From assembly GCA_003020925.1 (NCBI GenBank), contig PXRT01000017.1, forward strand, positions 91,220-141,483: a DNA stretch of 50,264 nucleotides, written 5' to 3'. Shown one piece after another: positions 19,132-27,652 of the stretch. Below the pieces are notes generated by a model, which had not been told where the DNA came from, ran no database searches, and saw only the letters and a list, made by a program, of their open reading frames with translations. Each line of letters opens with the position of its first letter. Position 1 is the first letter of the stretch. Position numbers and translations under genes: made by a program. Source of the stretch: Halobacteriales archaeon QS_6_64_34 (GTDB lineage Archaea; Halobacteriota; Halobacteria; Halobacteriales; Haloarculaceae).

Positions 19132-20352
19132 TTACAGGTCGACCAGGTCGAAGGTGTAGTAGCTCAGGCCGGCGGCAAGCGCGACCCAGCCGAGCATGAA
19201 CACCACGACCGCAGGGTCGGAGAAGTAGAACGGGATTTCGCTGCCCCCGCCGGTACAGAACTGAGACACCTGCGTCTGGTTGGCGGTGATGTTCCCCACG
19301 TTCTGGAACGTCTGTGTCCCCTCTGCCGACGTGACGGTCACGGAGTTCGTCTGATTGTTGGCCGTGAGCGTGATGTTCTGGTAAGCGCCGCCCGCGACGC
19401 TCTCACAGAGCACGCGCTTGTCCCCGGCCGGCAGCCCGGGCGAGAAGAGCGAGCCCTGGGTGTTGAAGAGGGTGTAGCGGGAGTACTGCTGGGGCCCCAG
19501 CTGACTCAGGGAGAGATTCCACCGCTCCGAAAACTGCTGGAGGCCCGGCTGGACGTTGTCGGAGAAGCTCGCCAGCATGCTGCTTACCAGCGTCTTGTAG
19601 GCCTGCGTCGGGGACGCCATCTTGAGGAACAACACGGTGTTCCACCGCAGGGACCGGGAGACGCCGACGTCGTTGTAGAGGAACTTGCCGACTCCGTTGG
19701 CAATCGAGTTCCAGCCGAAGGTGACGTAGATATAGAAAATCGCGTTCACGATGACCGACCGGAGCGTCGTCGAGACCGCCCCGGAGATGCTGACCGCGAT
19801 GGCGACCATCACCACCACGAAAAGCAGCGAGAACAGCACGAACAGCGTGTACATCTCGATATTGAGGCTGAGGTCCGAGGCCGCCATGAAGACGGCCGTA
19901 ATAGCGGCGGCGATGAGGAAGGGGACGGCGACGACCGCACACCGGCCGAGTACCTTCCCGACGATGACCGACCGACGCGAGAAGGGAAGCGACAGCAGTA
20001 GCTTCAGCGACCCGCTGGTCTTCTCTTTCGTGATTGCCGCGACGCCGACGAAGATAGTCACAATCGGCAGGACGACCGTCACGAGGTTGAGATATATCCC
20101 CTCGATAACGAACCGGGTGTCAAGCCCGCCATCAGGCGGTGACGGCCCGATTCCCTGGCCGTAGAGTCGAATGGCTATCGGCGAGATGAAGATGACGGTA
20201 AATATCGCTGCCAGTGCCCAGAGCCCCCGCGACCGGAGCGCGTCCTTGAAGTCCTTCTTGGCGACGGGGTACCAGGTGAACTGGTCGTGTAAGGCGCCGT
20301 CAAGCCGCTGGAGCTGTGCTTCGGCGGGGCTGCCCGCGTCGCTGTCGCTCAT
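19132..20352 (-). CDS. ABC-2 type transporter permease
   Basis: 406 residues with six hydrophobic segments: about 40-60, 110-130, 145-170, 180-205, 215-235 and the last at about 378-400. A large extracellular part of about 140 residues sits between segments five and six and is rich in Asn, Thr and Gln, with two cysteines. The motif KEKTSGSLKLLLSLPFSRRSVIVGK (central part TSGSLKLLLSLPFSR) is typical of ABC-2/NosY-like permeases. It is encoded just after the ATPase with a 4-bp ATGA overlap, so they form a two-gene exporter. Substrate unknown. Confidence 0.87.
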   Translation of the reverse strand: MSDSDAGSPAEAQLQRLDGALHDQFTWYPVAKKDFKDALRSRGLWALAAIFTVIFISPIAIRLYGQGIGPSPPDGGLDTRFVIEGIYLNLVTVVLPIVTIFVGVAAITKEKTSGSLKLLLSLPFSRRSVIVGKVLGRCAVVAVPFLIAAAITAVFMAASDLSLNIEMYTLFVLFSLLFVVVMVAIAVSISGAVSTTLRSVIVNAIFYIYVTFGWNSIANGVGKFLYNDVGVSRSLRWNTVLFLKMASPTQAYKTLVSSMLASFSDNVQPGLQQFSERWNLSLSQLGPQQYSRYTLFNTQGSLFSPGLPAGDKRVLCESVAGGAYQNITLTANNQTNSVTVTSAEGTQTFQNVGNITANQTQVSQFCTGGGSEIPFYFSDPAVVVFMLGWVALAAGLSYYTFDLVDL

Positions 20353-21272
20353 GTGTCGACCTCCTGTTCGGTGTACGCTGTGAACAGCTCTTCGAGGGAC
20401 TGGTCCTCGGTCTCGAAGTTCGCCACGTCGACGCCTGCGTCGTTCAATGCGTTGAGGATGTCCATCTTCTGTGTGCTCTTACAGCCGATTGCGACCTGTG
20501 AGCCGTCGGTTTCGGTAATCTGAGCGCCCTCGATGCCCTCGACAGTGTCCTCGACGGTGCTTACGTCACCGGCGGGGTCGGCGAGCGTGACCCACAGCGT
20601 CATCCCGCCGCGGACGGCGCTGCGGAGCCCCTCGACGGTGTCCTTGGCGATAAGTTGGCCCTTCTGGAGGATGCCGACCGTGTCACAGACGGCCTCGACC
20701 TGGCTCAGGATATGCGAGGAAAAGAAGACGGTCGCGCCACGGTCGCTCTCCTCGCGGATGAGGTCGCGCATCTCGCGGGCGCCGTTCGGGTCGAGCCCGG
20801 TCGTGGGCTCGTCGAGGATGAGGAGGTCGGGGTCGTCGACCAGCGCCATCGCCAGGACCAGGCGCTGTTTCATCCCCTTGGAGTAGCCGCCGGCCCGCCG
20901 GTCGATGGCGTCCGCGAGGCCGACCCGTTCGAGCAACTCCATGGGGTCGTCGTCGGCGTCCTTGGACTCGATGACGAACTCCAGGTGTTCGCGGGCGCTC
21001 AGGCGCTCGTAGATGTCGTAGCCTTCGGGGAGGACGCCGATTCGTTCCCGGATGGCCGTGGGGTCCTCCTGGGCGTCGTAGCCGAGCACCTCGGCCGTTC
21101 CAGCTGTCGGGCGGACGAAGTCGAGCAGGATGTTGATGGTGGTCGACTTCCCGGCCCCGTTCGGGCCCAGAAAGCCAAAGACTTCACCGTCCTCGACGGT
21201 GAGGTCGACACCGTCCAGGGCGACGACGTCCTGGTACTCCTTGCGGAGGCCGTACAATTCGATGGCGGTCAT
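20349..21272 (-). CDS. ABC transporter ATP-binding protein (ABC-2 exporter)
   Basis: 307 residues. Walker A is GPNGAGKST, the signature region is [19 protein letters not shown], Walker [14 protein letters not shown] and the switch histidine is in [11 protein letters not shown]. The C-terminal about 90 residues form the accessory domain usual in CcmA/DrrA-type ATPases. The product powers the permease encoded directly downstream. Upstream lies one copy of a 58-bp direct repeat (21299-21356), within the region where its promoter must be. Confidence 0.94.
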   Translation of the reverse strand: MTAIELYGLRKEYQDVVALDGVDLTVEDGEVFGFLGPNGAGKSTTINILLDFVRPTAGTAEVLGYDAQEDPTAIRERIGVLPEGYDIYERLSAREHLEFVIESKDADDDPMELLERVGLADAIDRRAGGYSKGMKQRLVLAMALVDDPDLLILDEPTTGLDPNGAREMRDLIREESDRGATVFFSSHILSQVEAVCDTVGILQKGQLIAKDTVEGLRSAVRGGMTLWVTLADPAGDVSTVEDTVEGIEGAQITETDGSQVAIGCKSTQKMDILNALNDAGVDVANFETEDQSLEELFTAYTEQEVDT

Positions 21273-21298
21273 ATGGGTCGGTTGGTCCAGCCTCGGGT

Positions 21299-21356
21299 AT
21301 AGTCTTTCATATTGTCAGGCGGGTGCGATTGGGTTTTTTCGCCCACGTTTTTCGCC
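21299..21356. repeat. 58-bp direct repeat, copy 1, upstream of ABC exporter
   Basis: Starts atagtctttcatattgtcag and ends tttttcgcc. It is perfectly repeated at 21412-21469 (offset 113 bp). It lies 27 bp ahead of the ABC ATPase start codon. On the plus strand it contains gggttttttcgcccacgttttt, two T-tracts that could end plus-strand transcripts; on the minus strand it lies in the exporter's promoter region. Confidence 0.9.
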
Positions 21357-21411
21357 GTCGGATACGTGAGCGGACGCGAACGGGTCCGACGGTCAAAAAG
21401 GTGGTCGTGGG

Positions 21412-21469
21412 ATAGTCTTTCATATTGTCAGGCGGGTGCGATTGGGTTTTTTCGCCCACGTTTTTCGCC
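21412..21469. repeat. 58-bp direct repeat, copy 2, at the 3' end of the small CDS
   Basis: Identical to 21299-21356. It ends one base before the stop codon of the small gene at 21471-21746. The perfect identity suggests a recent tandem duplication or strong constraint. Confidence 0.9.
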
Positions 21470-21470
21470 C

Positions 21471-21746
21471 TCACACTTCCTCGTCAGGGTCGTGCGTCTC
21501 GGCAAGCCGGCTCGCCTCGGCCGCGTACCGCTTGCGGGTTTCGCCGTCTTCGACCGGGGCCAGTCGCTCGGGCTCGATGTCCATCGCGGCGGTCACCCGT
21601 TTCCGTCGCAGCAGATTCGGCGAGAGCTGTTGTGTGAGATGGCGGTCGCCCTCCGGGGGCGCGTAGACGAGCGTCACCATCCGCTCGTCGCCGAAACTCG
21701 ACCGTTCGACCAGCCAGCACCGCACCGTCTCCTCGGACCCGGTCAT
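21471..21746 (-). CDS. Small haloarchaeal protein, function unknown
   Basis: 91 residues from the ATG at 21746 (MTGSEETVRCWLVERSSFGDE). Acidic and soluble with no membrane segment; contains MVTLVYAPPEGDRHLTQQL and an Arg-rich middle followed by an acidic C-terminus. The composition is that of a real haloarchaeal protein. The longer in-frame ORF (start 21806) is rejected for its unlikely N-terminus. It lies on the same strand as the ABC exporter, separated by about 200 bp filled with the duplicated 58-mer. No family recognised. Confidence 0.65.
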   Translation of the reverse strand: MTGSEETVRCWLVERSSFGDERMVTLVYAPPEGDRHLTQQLSPNLLRRKRVTAAMDIEPERLAPVEDGETRKRYAAEASRLAETHDPDEEV

Positions 21747-21904
21747 TGCCGGGCATTGTGGGGCCGCCGGTTTGTATCCACCGAGCCTAGGAGCAAAAAC
21801 AGTCAATGATATCGTTTCGACTGCCGGGGCTTTCCGTAGAATTTCCTACTACAGAGACCGCACACAGCCAGAAAGCTTGCGTGTACTGTCCCGACAGCAC
21901 TCAT

Positions 21905-22114
21905 TTATTCTACAGAAAACTCAGCGATGAGCGGCATATGGTCACTGTGTTCCGACCAGTCCTCGTACGAGCCTACGTCAAATTTACTCACTGAGTCGAT
22001 GAACGAGCTAGGAAGAAACATATGGTCGGTATGGAACGGTCTGCCTTTTTTCCGGCGCATAAAGAACGTCGGCTTCGACTCGTCACCGTATTCGTCGCCT
22101 GACCGTTTGTGATA
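21905..22114 (-). pseudogene. C-terminal fragment of an endonuclease/exonuclease/phosphatase-family protein
   Basis: The minus-strand frame encodes about 70 residues that look like the end of an EEP-superfamily (exonuclease III/DNase I-like) protein. Marks are PTFFMRRKKGRPFHTDHMF and, near the end, YEDWSEHSDHMPL, which carries the SDHMPL motif whose Asp-His pair is catalytic in this family. The rest of the protein (about 150-200 residues, with the N-, E- and D-containing motifs) is missing. Upstream the frame runs into the hairpin cluster at 22114-22230, where the composition changes to Arg/Ser-rich noise. It reads as a gene truncated by insertion of or recombination at the repeat island. Confidence 0.6.
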
Positions 22115-22240
22115 CACACTGCAAACTGCTCGCTTCGCTCGCAGTTTCTGCCAGTGTCGATTGCCGTTCGAGACGCGCTCTCGCGCGTCTCTCTGCGGTA
22201 TGACGAACGAACCGCGAGCGAAGCGAGCGGTGAGTGAGTC
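22114..22240. repeat. Cluster of short hairpins
   Basis: Three inverted repeats follow one another: gcaaactgctcgcttcgctc with gcagtttctgc, gagacgcgc with gcgcgtctc, and accgcgagcgaagcgagcggt. The gcgaagcgagc core is the same as in the hairpin beside tRNA-Arg (about 4095-4117). Confidence 0.65.
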
Positions 22241-22273
22241 ATCTGTATCTAGCGCCACAACCGCTGGTATAAG

Positions 22274-22529
22274 AGCCAGAAAGCCCCCGACCGCTCGGGT
22301 CGCGCGCCTCGCTGCGCGCGCTCACTCCGTTCACGTGCTTGCGTCGTCGTGCTTCCCCGACCGGTCGGCCCCTTTCAGTCCCACACGGCACTGATTGACC
22401 AGCCAGCATGGGCGGGACTGAAAGGGGCGGCGTGCTACCCGACGGCGGACGACGTAAGCACCGCAGGGAGCAAAGCGACCGAGGCGCGCAGCGAGTCCCC
22501 CGAGGGTAGCACGCCGGGGCTTTCTGGCT
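22274..22529. repeat. Composite inverted repeat: copies B and C of the dispersed repeat around a 14-bp palindrome
   Basis: Copy B (22274-22350, plus) and copy C (22456-22529, minus) of the agccagaaagcccc repeat face each other. Between them cccctttcagtccc (22369-22382) and gggactgaaagggg (22414-22427) form a perfect 14-bp inverted repeat with a 31-base loop. No ORF of haloarchaeal composition crosses it. Confidence 0.75.
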
Positions 22530-22679
22530 GTTTGCGGTTCGATTGTCGTCGTTCGCTGCTCGTTCGCGGCTGCACCCATCCGACTATCCGGAGCTGTATA
22601 TTCGTGCTAGCACGGCACATCGGGAGAGTTTTGCCGTAACTGGTGGTTATAGAAGCATGGAGATATATGCACAGCACAC

Positions 22680-23966
22680 ATGACCGACCACTACGGATTC
22701 GGGACGCGCTGTGTCCACGCCGGCCAGGAGGAGCCGGACCCGGCCACAGGGGCCCGAGCCCCGCCAATCTACCAGACTTCTTCGTACGTTTTCGAGGATG
22801 CCGAAACCGCCGCCGACCGCTACGCGCTGGAGGACGACGGCAACGTCTACTCCCGCTTCGACAACCCGACCGTGCGGATGCTCGAAACGCGCCTGGCCTC
22901 CCTCGAGGGCGCCGCCGACGCCGTCGCGACCGGCTCCGGGATGGCCGCCCTGGACGCCGCGACGACCGTCCTCGCGAGCGCGGGCGACAACGTGGTCACG
23001 GCCTCGTCTATCTACGGCGGCACCCACTCCTACCTCGCCAACACCGCCAGCCGGCGCGGCATCGAGACCCGTTTCGTCGACACGTTAGACCCCGAGGCCT
23101 ACGCCGAAGCCATCGACGACGAGACGGCCTACGTCCACTGCGAGACCATCGGGAACCCCTCGCTCGTGGTCCCGCCGCTCGAAGATATCGCCGATGTCGC
23201 CCACGAGAACGGCGTCCCCTTTTTCGTCGACAACACCTTCGGGACGCCGGCGCTCTGTCGCCCCCTCGAATACGGTGCCGACATCGTCTGGGAATCCACG
23301 ACGAAGTGGATTCACGGCTCCGGGACCACGGTTGGCGGCGTGCTCGCCGACGGCGGCTCGTTCCCCTGGGGCGACCATCCCAGGAAATACCCAGAACTCG
23401 GCGGGGAGAACCCCGCCTTCGGCGTCGAGTTCAGCGAGCGCTTTGGCGACCGCGCCTTCGCCATGGCCGCTCGACAGCGGGGCCTGCGGGCACTCGGTGA
23501 CGGACAGAAACCGTTCGACGCCTGGGCCACGCTGCAGGGCACCGAGACCCTCTCGCTTCGGATGGAACGGCACTGCTCGAACGCGCTGACGGTGGCCGAA
23601 CATCTCGATGACCATCCCGACGTGTCGTGGGTGACCTACCCCGGCCTCGACAGTCACGAGACGCACGACCTCGCAAACGAGTATCTCGAGGGGGGCTTTG
23701 GCGGTGTCGTCACGTTCGGCCTCGACGGCGGCTTCGAAGCCAGCAAGGGGTTCTGTGAGGAGACGGAACTGGCGCAGTTCCTCGCCAACATCGGCGACGC
23801 GAAGACGCTGGTCATCCACCCCGCGAGCACCACCCACGCACAGCTCTCGGAGGAAGAACAGCGGGAAAGCGGCGTTAGCCCCGACCTCGTCCGCATGAGC
23901 GTCGGCATCGAGGACCCCGAGGACATCCTCGCCGACATCGACGACGCCATCTCGCGGGTGAGCTGA
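22680..23966 (+). CDS. metY: O-acetylhomoserine sulfhydrylase / cystathionine gamma-synthase family
   Basis: 428 residues, the longer form typical of O-acetylhomoserine aminocarboxypropyltransferase (about 430) rather than cystathionine gamma-synthase (about 390). Visible are [13 protein letters not shown], the ATGSGMAA cofactor loop, [20 protein letters not shown] and [15 protein letters not shown] with the PLP lysine. The C-terminal [10 protein letters not shown] motif is that of Cys/Met metabolism PLP enzymes. It makes homocysteine from O-acetylhomoserine and sulfide. The gene for homoserine acetyltransferase follows after one base, giving the two steps in one operon. Confidence 0.93.
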   Translation: MTDHYGFGTRCVHAGQEEPDPATGARAPPIYQTSSYVFEDAETAADRYALEDDGNVYSRFDNPTVRMLETRLASLEGAADAVATGSGMAALDAATTVLASAGDNVVTASSIYGGTHSYLANTASRRGIETRFVDTLDPEAYAEAIDDETAYVHCETIGNPSLVVPPLEDIADVAHENGVPFFVDNTFGTPALCRPLEYGADIVWESTTKWIHGSGTTVGGVLADGGSFPWGDHPRKYPELGGENPAFGVEFSERFGDRAFAMAARQRGLRALGDGQKPFDAWATLQGTETLSLRMERHCSNALTVAEHLDDHPDVSWVTYPGLDSHETHDLANEYLEGGFGGVVTFGLDGGFEASKGFCEETELAQFLANIGDAKTLVIHPASTTHAQLSEEEQRESGVSPDLVRMSVGIEDPEDILADIDDAISRVS

Positions 23967-23967
23967 G

Positions 23968-25140
23968 ATGGACTCCAGTACCGTCTCTGTCGGCGAGTTC
24001 GAGTTCCAGTGTGGCGAGACCATCGACGACCTCGAACTGGCCTACGAGACCTACGGCGACTTCACGGGCGACAACGCCGTGCTGGTCTGTCACGCCCTGA
24101 CCGGCAGCGCCCACGTCGCCTCGCGGGGCCGCTTCGAGGAGGGCGACCAGGCCTACGCCTGGTGGGACTGTTATGGCTCCAGTGGCCCCGCAAGCGAGAA
24201 CCCGGAGACGGGCGAGCCCTACGGCCCCGACTTTCCCCCCGTTACGGTCGCCGACTGGACCGAGGCCCAGCGCCGGGTGCTCGACGAACTCGGCGTCCCG
24301 GCGCTGCATGCCGTCGTCGGCGGCAGCGTCGGCGGGATGAACGTCCTCGAGTGGGCCAAACGGCACCCCGACCACGTCGAGAAAATCATCCCCATCGCCG
24401 CTGCGGGTCGGCTGGACCCCCAGTGTCTCGCACTCGATAGCATCGCTCGCCGGGCTATCACCACCGACGAGAACTGGCAGGGCGGGTACTACTACGGCGG
24501 TTCCGCGAGCGACGAGAGCGGAACCTCGTCGGACGTGTCCGACGGTGGGTCCCACCCGGACCAGGGGCTGGCGCTGGCTCGGCAAATCGGTCACGTGATG
24601 TACTTCTCGAAGGCCAGCATGGACCGGCGCTTTGGCCGCCGTGCGGCGACCCGGGAGGCCGAACGGGCCTTCCCGACGGACCCCGCCGGCCGCTTTTTCC
24701 CGTACCGGGACGTGGAATCGTATCTCGACTACAACGCCTCGAAGTTCGTCGAGCGATTCGACGCCAACAGCTACCTCTATCTCACGCGGGCGATGGACAA
24801 CTACGACCTCGCCAGCGGCTTCGAATCCGACGCCGACGCGCTCGCGGCCTTCGACGGCTCGGCGCTGGTGATGTCTTTCACCGGCGACTGGCACTTCACC
24901 AGCGAACAGTCGGAAGCGCTGGCCGACGCCCTGCGGGCGGGCGACACGCCGGTCGCACACCACGTCGTCGACTCCGATTACGGCCACGACGCCTTCCTCG
25001 TCGAGCCCGACAACGTCGGCCCGCCACTCGCCGATTTCCTCGAGGTCGGGCTCTCCGGGAGCGCTATCTCGGACACAGAGGAGGTCCCGGACGACAGCTC
25101 GGATTTCGCCCCCGTCCACACCAGTCTCTTCTCATGCTAG
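23968..25140 (+). CDS. metX: Homoserine O-acetyltransferase
   Basis: 390 residues of the alpha/beta-hydrolase type. Nucleophile elbow [12 protein letters not shown] (about residues 117-128), oxyanion/family motif [11 protein letters not shown], catalytic aspartate region [12 protein letters not shown] and histidine in [10 protein letters not shown] Ser/Gly/Asp-rich insert at about 175-195 is likely a surface loop. It activates homoserine for the neighbouring MetY. The ATG follows the metY stop after a single base, so translation is probably coupled. MetX and MetA names are both used for this reaction; this fold is the MetX type. Confidence 0.93.
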   Translation: MDSSTVSVGEFEFQCGETIDDLELAYETYGDFTGDNAVLVCHALTGSAHVASRGRFEEGDQAYAWWDCYGSSGPASENPETGEPYGPDFPPVTVADWTEAQRRVLDELGVPALHAVVGGSVGGMNVLEWAKRHPDHVEKIIPIAAAGRLDPQCLALDSIARRAITTDENWQGGYYYGGSASDESGTSSDVSDGGSHPDQGLALARQIGHVMYFSKASMDRRFGRRAATREAERAFPTDPAGRFFPYRDVESYLDYNASKFVERFDANSYLYLTRAMDNYDLASGFESDADALAAFDGSALVMSFTGDWHFTSEQSEALADALRAGDTPVAHHVVDSDYGHDAFLVEPDNVGPPLADFLEVGLSGSAISDTEEVPDDSSDFAPVHTSLFSC

Positions 25141-25172
25141 TCTTTATCATACGTTAGTCCGTCTACATATGT

Positions 25173-25478
25173 ATGGCTGACATGTTTGCCAGCGCCGACG
25201 AGGAGGACCTCGCGTTCGGACAGACAGTGTACGACGAGGATGGCGAGGAACTCGGGACCATCCGCGGCTTCGACCAGCACGGCTTCTACGTCACGGTCGA
25301 GGACGGCATCCAGTCGTTGACCGACGACCACCGGACGACGGGTGCCGCCGGCGAAGCCGAACTGATGTGGCGTTGTTGGGAGTGTGGCGCCATGGGCGAG
25401 ATAGGCGATGATATCCCCGATTCCTGTCCCGACTGTGGCGCGCCGAAGGAGGATATCTACTACTGGACCGAGGACTAG
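25173..25478 (+). CDS. Rubredoxin-like zinc-ribbon protein (haloarchaeal DUF)
   Basis: 101 residues. The N-terminal half is a small beta-rich domain (FGQTVYDEDGEELGTIRGFD), and the C-terminal half has two CxxC pairs, CWECG and CPDCG, as in rubredoxin-like metal sites, followed by DIYYWTED. It would bind iron or zinc. Haloarchaea have conserved proteins of this shape next to various genes; role unknown. Short intergenic gap of 32 nt after metX, same strand, possibly co-transcribed. Confidence 0.75.
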   Translation: MADMFASADEEDLAFGQTVYDEDGEELGTIRGFDQHGFYVTVEDGIQSLTDDHRTTGAAGEAELMWRCWECGAMGEIGDDIPDSCPDCGAPKEDIYYWTED

Positions 25479-25587
25479 TTCGTATACGAGCGGTTCCGTC
25501 CGCGAGCAGCGACCGCTTCCGAGTGGGGCCTGCTGTCCCCGATGGACCGTTCTGTCAACGAGCGGTGGCATCGTTTAAAAGTCAAGT

Positions 25588-25595
25588 TATATATC
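25588..25595 (+). promoter_or_regulatory. TATA box upstream of CDS 25650
   Basis: ttatatat, preceded by the A/T-rich gtttaaaagtcaag. It would place transcription start near 25620, leaving a short leader before the ATG at 25650 and excluding the longer ORF start at 25542. Confidence 0.45.
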
Positions 25596-25649
25596 ATGGT
25601 TCTTCGACCGATTTCGGTAGTGTTTAGGTTCCGTCACGCCTGTGCTAAC

Positions 25650-26207
25650 ATGGTGTTCATCGGGACGAAAACGCGGGCTGAGCAGCGCGCGCTCAACGTC
25701 GAGAACCAGCGGGCGGTGGTCAACCAGACCAGCCACTCGCACACCAAGGGCCTCGACATCGACAAGGAGGCGCTGCGTGCAATCATCAAGGGCACGCTGA
25801 CGCTGGTGGACGACGTTCACGAGACGTACGAGAAGTGGGTGAGCGAGCGGCTCACCGCCGAAGACGTGATTTCGCTGCTCAACACCGGCCAACTGGCAGA
25901 TAGCGACCTGCCGGGCTGGATGCAGGACCTCACCGACTCGCTGGATGGGAAGGCCGAGAAAGCCGAGGAGAGCGGGGAGGTGTTCGGCGAGGAGTCCCAG
26001 AAACAGTACGTCCAGGCCGAGATGGACTCGGTGTCGAAGTGGGACGCCTACAACGACATCACCGAGGAAATCTGGCACCGCGGCGAATCGAACGACAGTA
26101 CCCGCCAGAGCAAGATGCGGGCCCTGCACCGCACCTTCGAGCCGGCACCCGACGCTGGCGTGACGCTCCGGTGGGCCCCTGCCGTTTCGGCCCGAGAGGG
26201 CCTGTAA
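25650..26207 (+). CDS. Conserved-looking haloarchaeal protein, function unknown
   Basis: About 185 residues from the ATG at 25650 (MVFIGTKTRAEQRALNVENQ). Hydrophilic, mostly helical by pattern, without membrane segments or cysteines; acidic middle with DLPGWMQDLTDSLDGKAEKA. The TATA box just ahead supports this start. A second small gene follows five bases later on the same strand, so the two likely form an operon. I do not recognise the family. Confidence 0.6.
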   Translation: MVFIGTKTRAEQRALNVENQRAVVNQTSHSHTKGLDIDKEALRAIIKGTLTLVDDVHETYEKWVSERLTAEDVISLLNTGQLADSDLPGWMQDLTDSLDGKAEKAEESGEVFGEESQKQYVQAEMDSVSKWDAYNDITEEIWHRGESNDSTRQSKMRALHRTFEPAPDAGVTLRWAPAVSAREGL

Positions 26208-26212
26208 CTACT

Positions 26213-26581
26213 ATGAGTGACCCTTACGACTCGATACAGAAATCGGCAGCAGAATCGAACGCAACGGAGGTTGAGGTTCGCCGACAGAGCCTCAGCCTCG
26301 CGTTGCATACCACGCTCCAGCGGGTCGCGTCGGAGTGCTCCGAGTACGACGGCCACGCCGGGAACGACACCGGAATCGCGCTCCGCGACCGCCTCGCGGT
26401 CCTGGGCTTTTTCGTCGGCCCGGTCGGCGACGCCACGCTCTATCGTCGCGTCGACGGAGAGACCGAGCCCGTGCTCACCTCAGAGACCACCCCAGAGACC
26501 ACGGTCGACGCCTACAGGCGGGAGATACTGGGCGAGCGAGAGGACGGCAGCTTGATACTGGGCGAGAGAGAGGAGTTATAG
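26213..26581 (+). CDS. Small haloarchaeal protein, function unknown
   Basis: 122 residues from the ATG at 26213 (MSDPYDSIQKSAAESNATEVE). It begins with a helical segment with hydrophobic spacing (LSLALHTTLQRVASECS) and has a short hydrophobic turn, LAVLGFFVGPVGDATLYRRV, which looks buried rather than membrane-spanning. The C-terminus repeats a GEREDGS/GEREE word. It lies five bases after the preceding gene. No family recognised. Confidence 0.55.
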   Translation: MSDPYDSIQKSAAESNATEVEVRRQSLSLALHTTLQRVASECSEYDGHAGNDTGIALRDRLAVLGFFVGPVGDATLYRRVDGETEPVLTSETTPETTVDAYRREILGEREDGSLILGEREEL

Positions 26582-26621
26582 AAAGTGCGAGGCGAAAACC
26601 CACCCATTACGGGTGGGTAGC

Positions 26622-26858
26622 TCAAAGGACGCGGATGATTTCGTCCATCGTTTCGTCGTGGTCGATGTAGTCCTTCTGGGGGTAGATGAACACGCGGTCT
26701 TCTACCTTGTAGAGAATCGTATCCTGTTTCCACTCCTTGCGCCACTGCCGGATTCGGTCGGCGAAGGCGTCGGCGTACTGCTTGTACGTGTCGATGGACA
26801 TGGACGACTCCACGATAGCGACCTGTTCCTCGATAATAGCGACACACGGCTGGACCAT
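26622..26858 (-). CDS. Small acidic/aromatic protein, function unknown
   Basis: 78 residues from the ATG at 26858 (MVQPCVAIIEEQVAIVESSM). It contains a Tyr/Lys-rich middle, YKQYADAFADRIRQWRKEWK, and ends DYIDHDETMDEIIRVL. The frame extends upstream without stop, but the upstream codons cover a non-coding hairpin (26858-26930) and have Arg/Ser noise composition. The start codon abuts that hairpin. No family recognised. Confidence 0.6.
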   Translation of the reverse strand: MVQPCVAIIEEQVAIVESSMSIDTYKQYADAFADRIRQWRKEWKQDTILYKVEDRVFIYPQKDYIDHDETMDEIIRVL

Positions 26859-26930
26859 TGATAGTGATTCGTGTAGCGATTTACCGGTACGCGCCGACCC
26901 CGGGGTCGGTGCTACCCGGAAATAATCTAC
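26858..26930. repeat. Palindromic intergenic element, copy 1
   Basis: The core 26884-26919 is a near-palindrome around cgccgaccccggggtcgg, with flanking tagcgat and aataatcta. The same element, in opposite orientation and about 75% identical over about 70 bp, lies at 36460-36531. Here it sits immediately upstream of the small gene starting at 26858. Confidence 0.75.
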
Positions 26931-27111
26931 AATAATCACTATGAGGTCTCCGAGAGCGCCGCCGGTTCGACCCCGATATGGAGCCGTGAGTGTAATGCTT
27001 CGGGCCCGCGTTCGGCGGCAACCGGCCTGCCAATCGCAATCCGAAACCGGCCCGTCTGGATTCGGGGCGTGGCCGACCGCGAGTCGGGCGGGATGACCGC
27101 CAGAACGGCGG

Positions 27112-27567
27112 CTACTCGACCCGCTCGATGCGGTCGGCGACGGCCGCGTCGAGTCCGTCACGCACCTGCTCGACCGCTTTGGCCGGCAGCGCGAACCGCA
27201 TCTGACCGTCCCGTAGGTCGGCGATGGCGACGCCGTCGGGGTCCCAGACGACGGCACGCTCTATGTCGGCAAATAGCTCGGCGAGGTCGGCGAACGTCTC
27301 CGCTGTGAGCGAGACTGTACCGACGGTGTGGTCGTCGGCGACGGTCACGTCGTTGTGGCCCGACAGCGCCTCCAGGGCCTCCCGCTCTGGCCCCAGCACG
27401 TCGACCCGGCGACCGATAGCGAGGCGAACAGACACCCGCTCGGCGCGACGCGACGACGCGTCGAGGACGGCAGCGAGGGCGTCCAGGACGGCGTCCTCGT
27501 CGGTCGCTGGCGGGCGGAGCCGGTAGCCGGGTTCCGTCGACGGCCACGCCACCGATTCGGGGTCCAT
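27112..27567 (-). CDS. Haloarchaeal protein of unknown function
   Basis: 151 residues from the ATG at 27567 (MDPESVAWPSTEPGYRLRPP). Soluble, acidic, alpha/beta pattern: VSVRLAIGRRVDVLGPEREAL, then DHTVGTVSLTAETFADLAELF, then AVVWDPDGVAIADLRDGQM. No cysteine and no membrane segment. An alternative start at 27612 would add 15 less typical residues. It is divergent from panE with about 85 nt between the starts. No family recognised. Confidence 0.6.
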   Translation of the reverse strand: MDPESVAWPSTEPGYRLRPPATDEDAVLDALAAVLDASSRRAERVSVRLAIGRRVDVLGPEREALEALSGHNDVTVADDHTVGTVSLTAETFADLAELFADIERAVVWDPDGVAIADLRDGQMRFALPAKAVEQVRDGLDAAVADRIERVE

Positions 27568-27652
27568 ACCGGTCGTTCCACGCGCGTCATGTTGTCGGTT
27601 CTGGTCTCTCATCGCTCGAACGCTTTTGTACAGTCGTCGCCACAACCCGCGT

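Noticed and set aside
22369..22427. Possible CRISPR repeat pair
   Set aside because: There is only one inverted pair, not regularly spaced direct repeats with unique spacers, and no cas genes are present.
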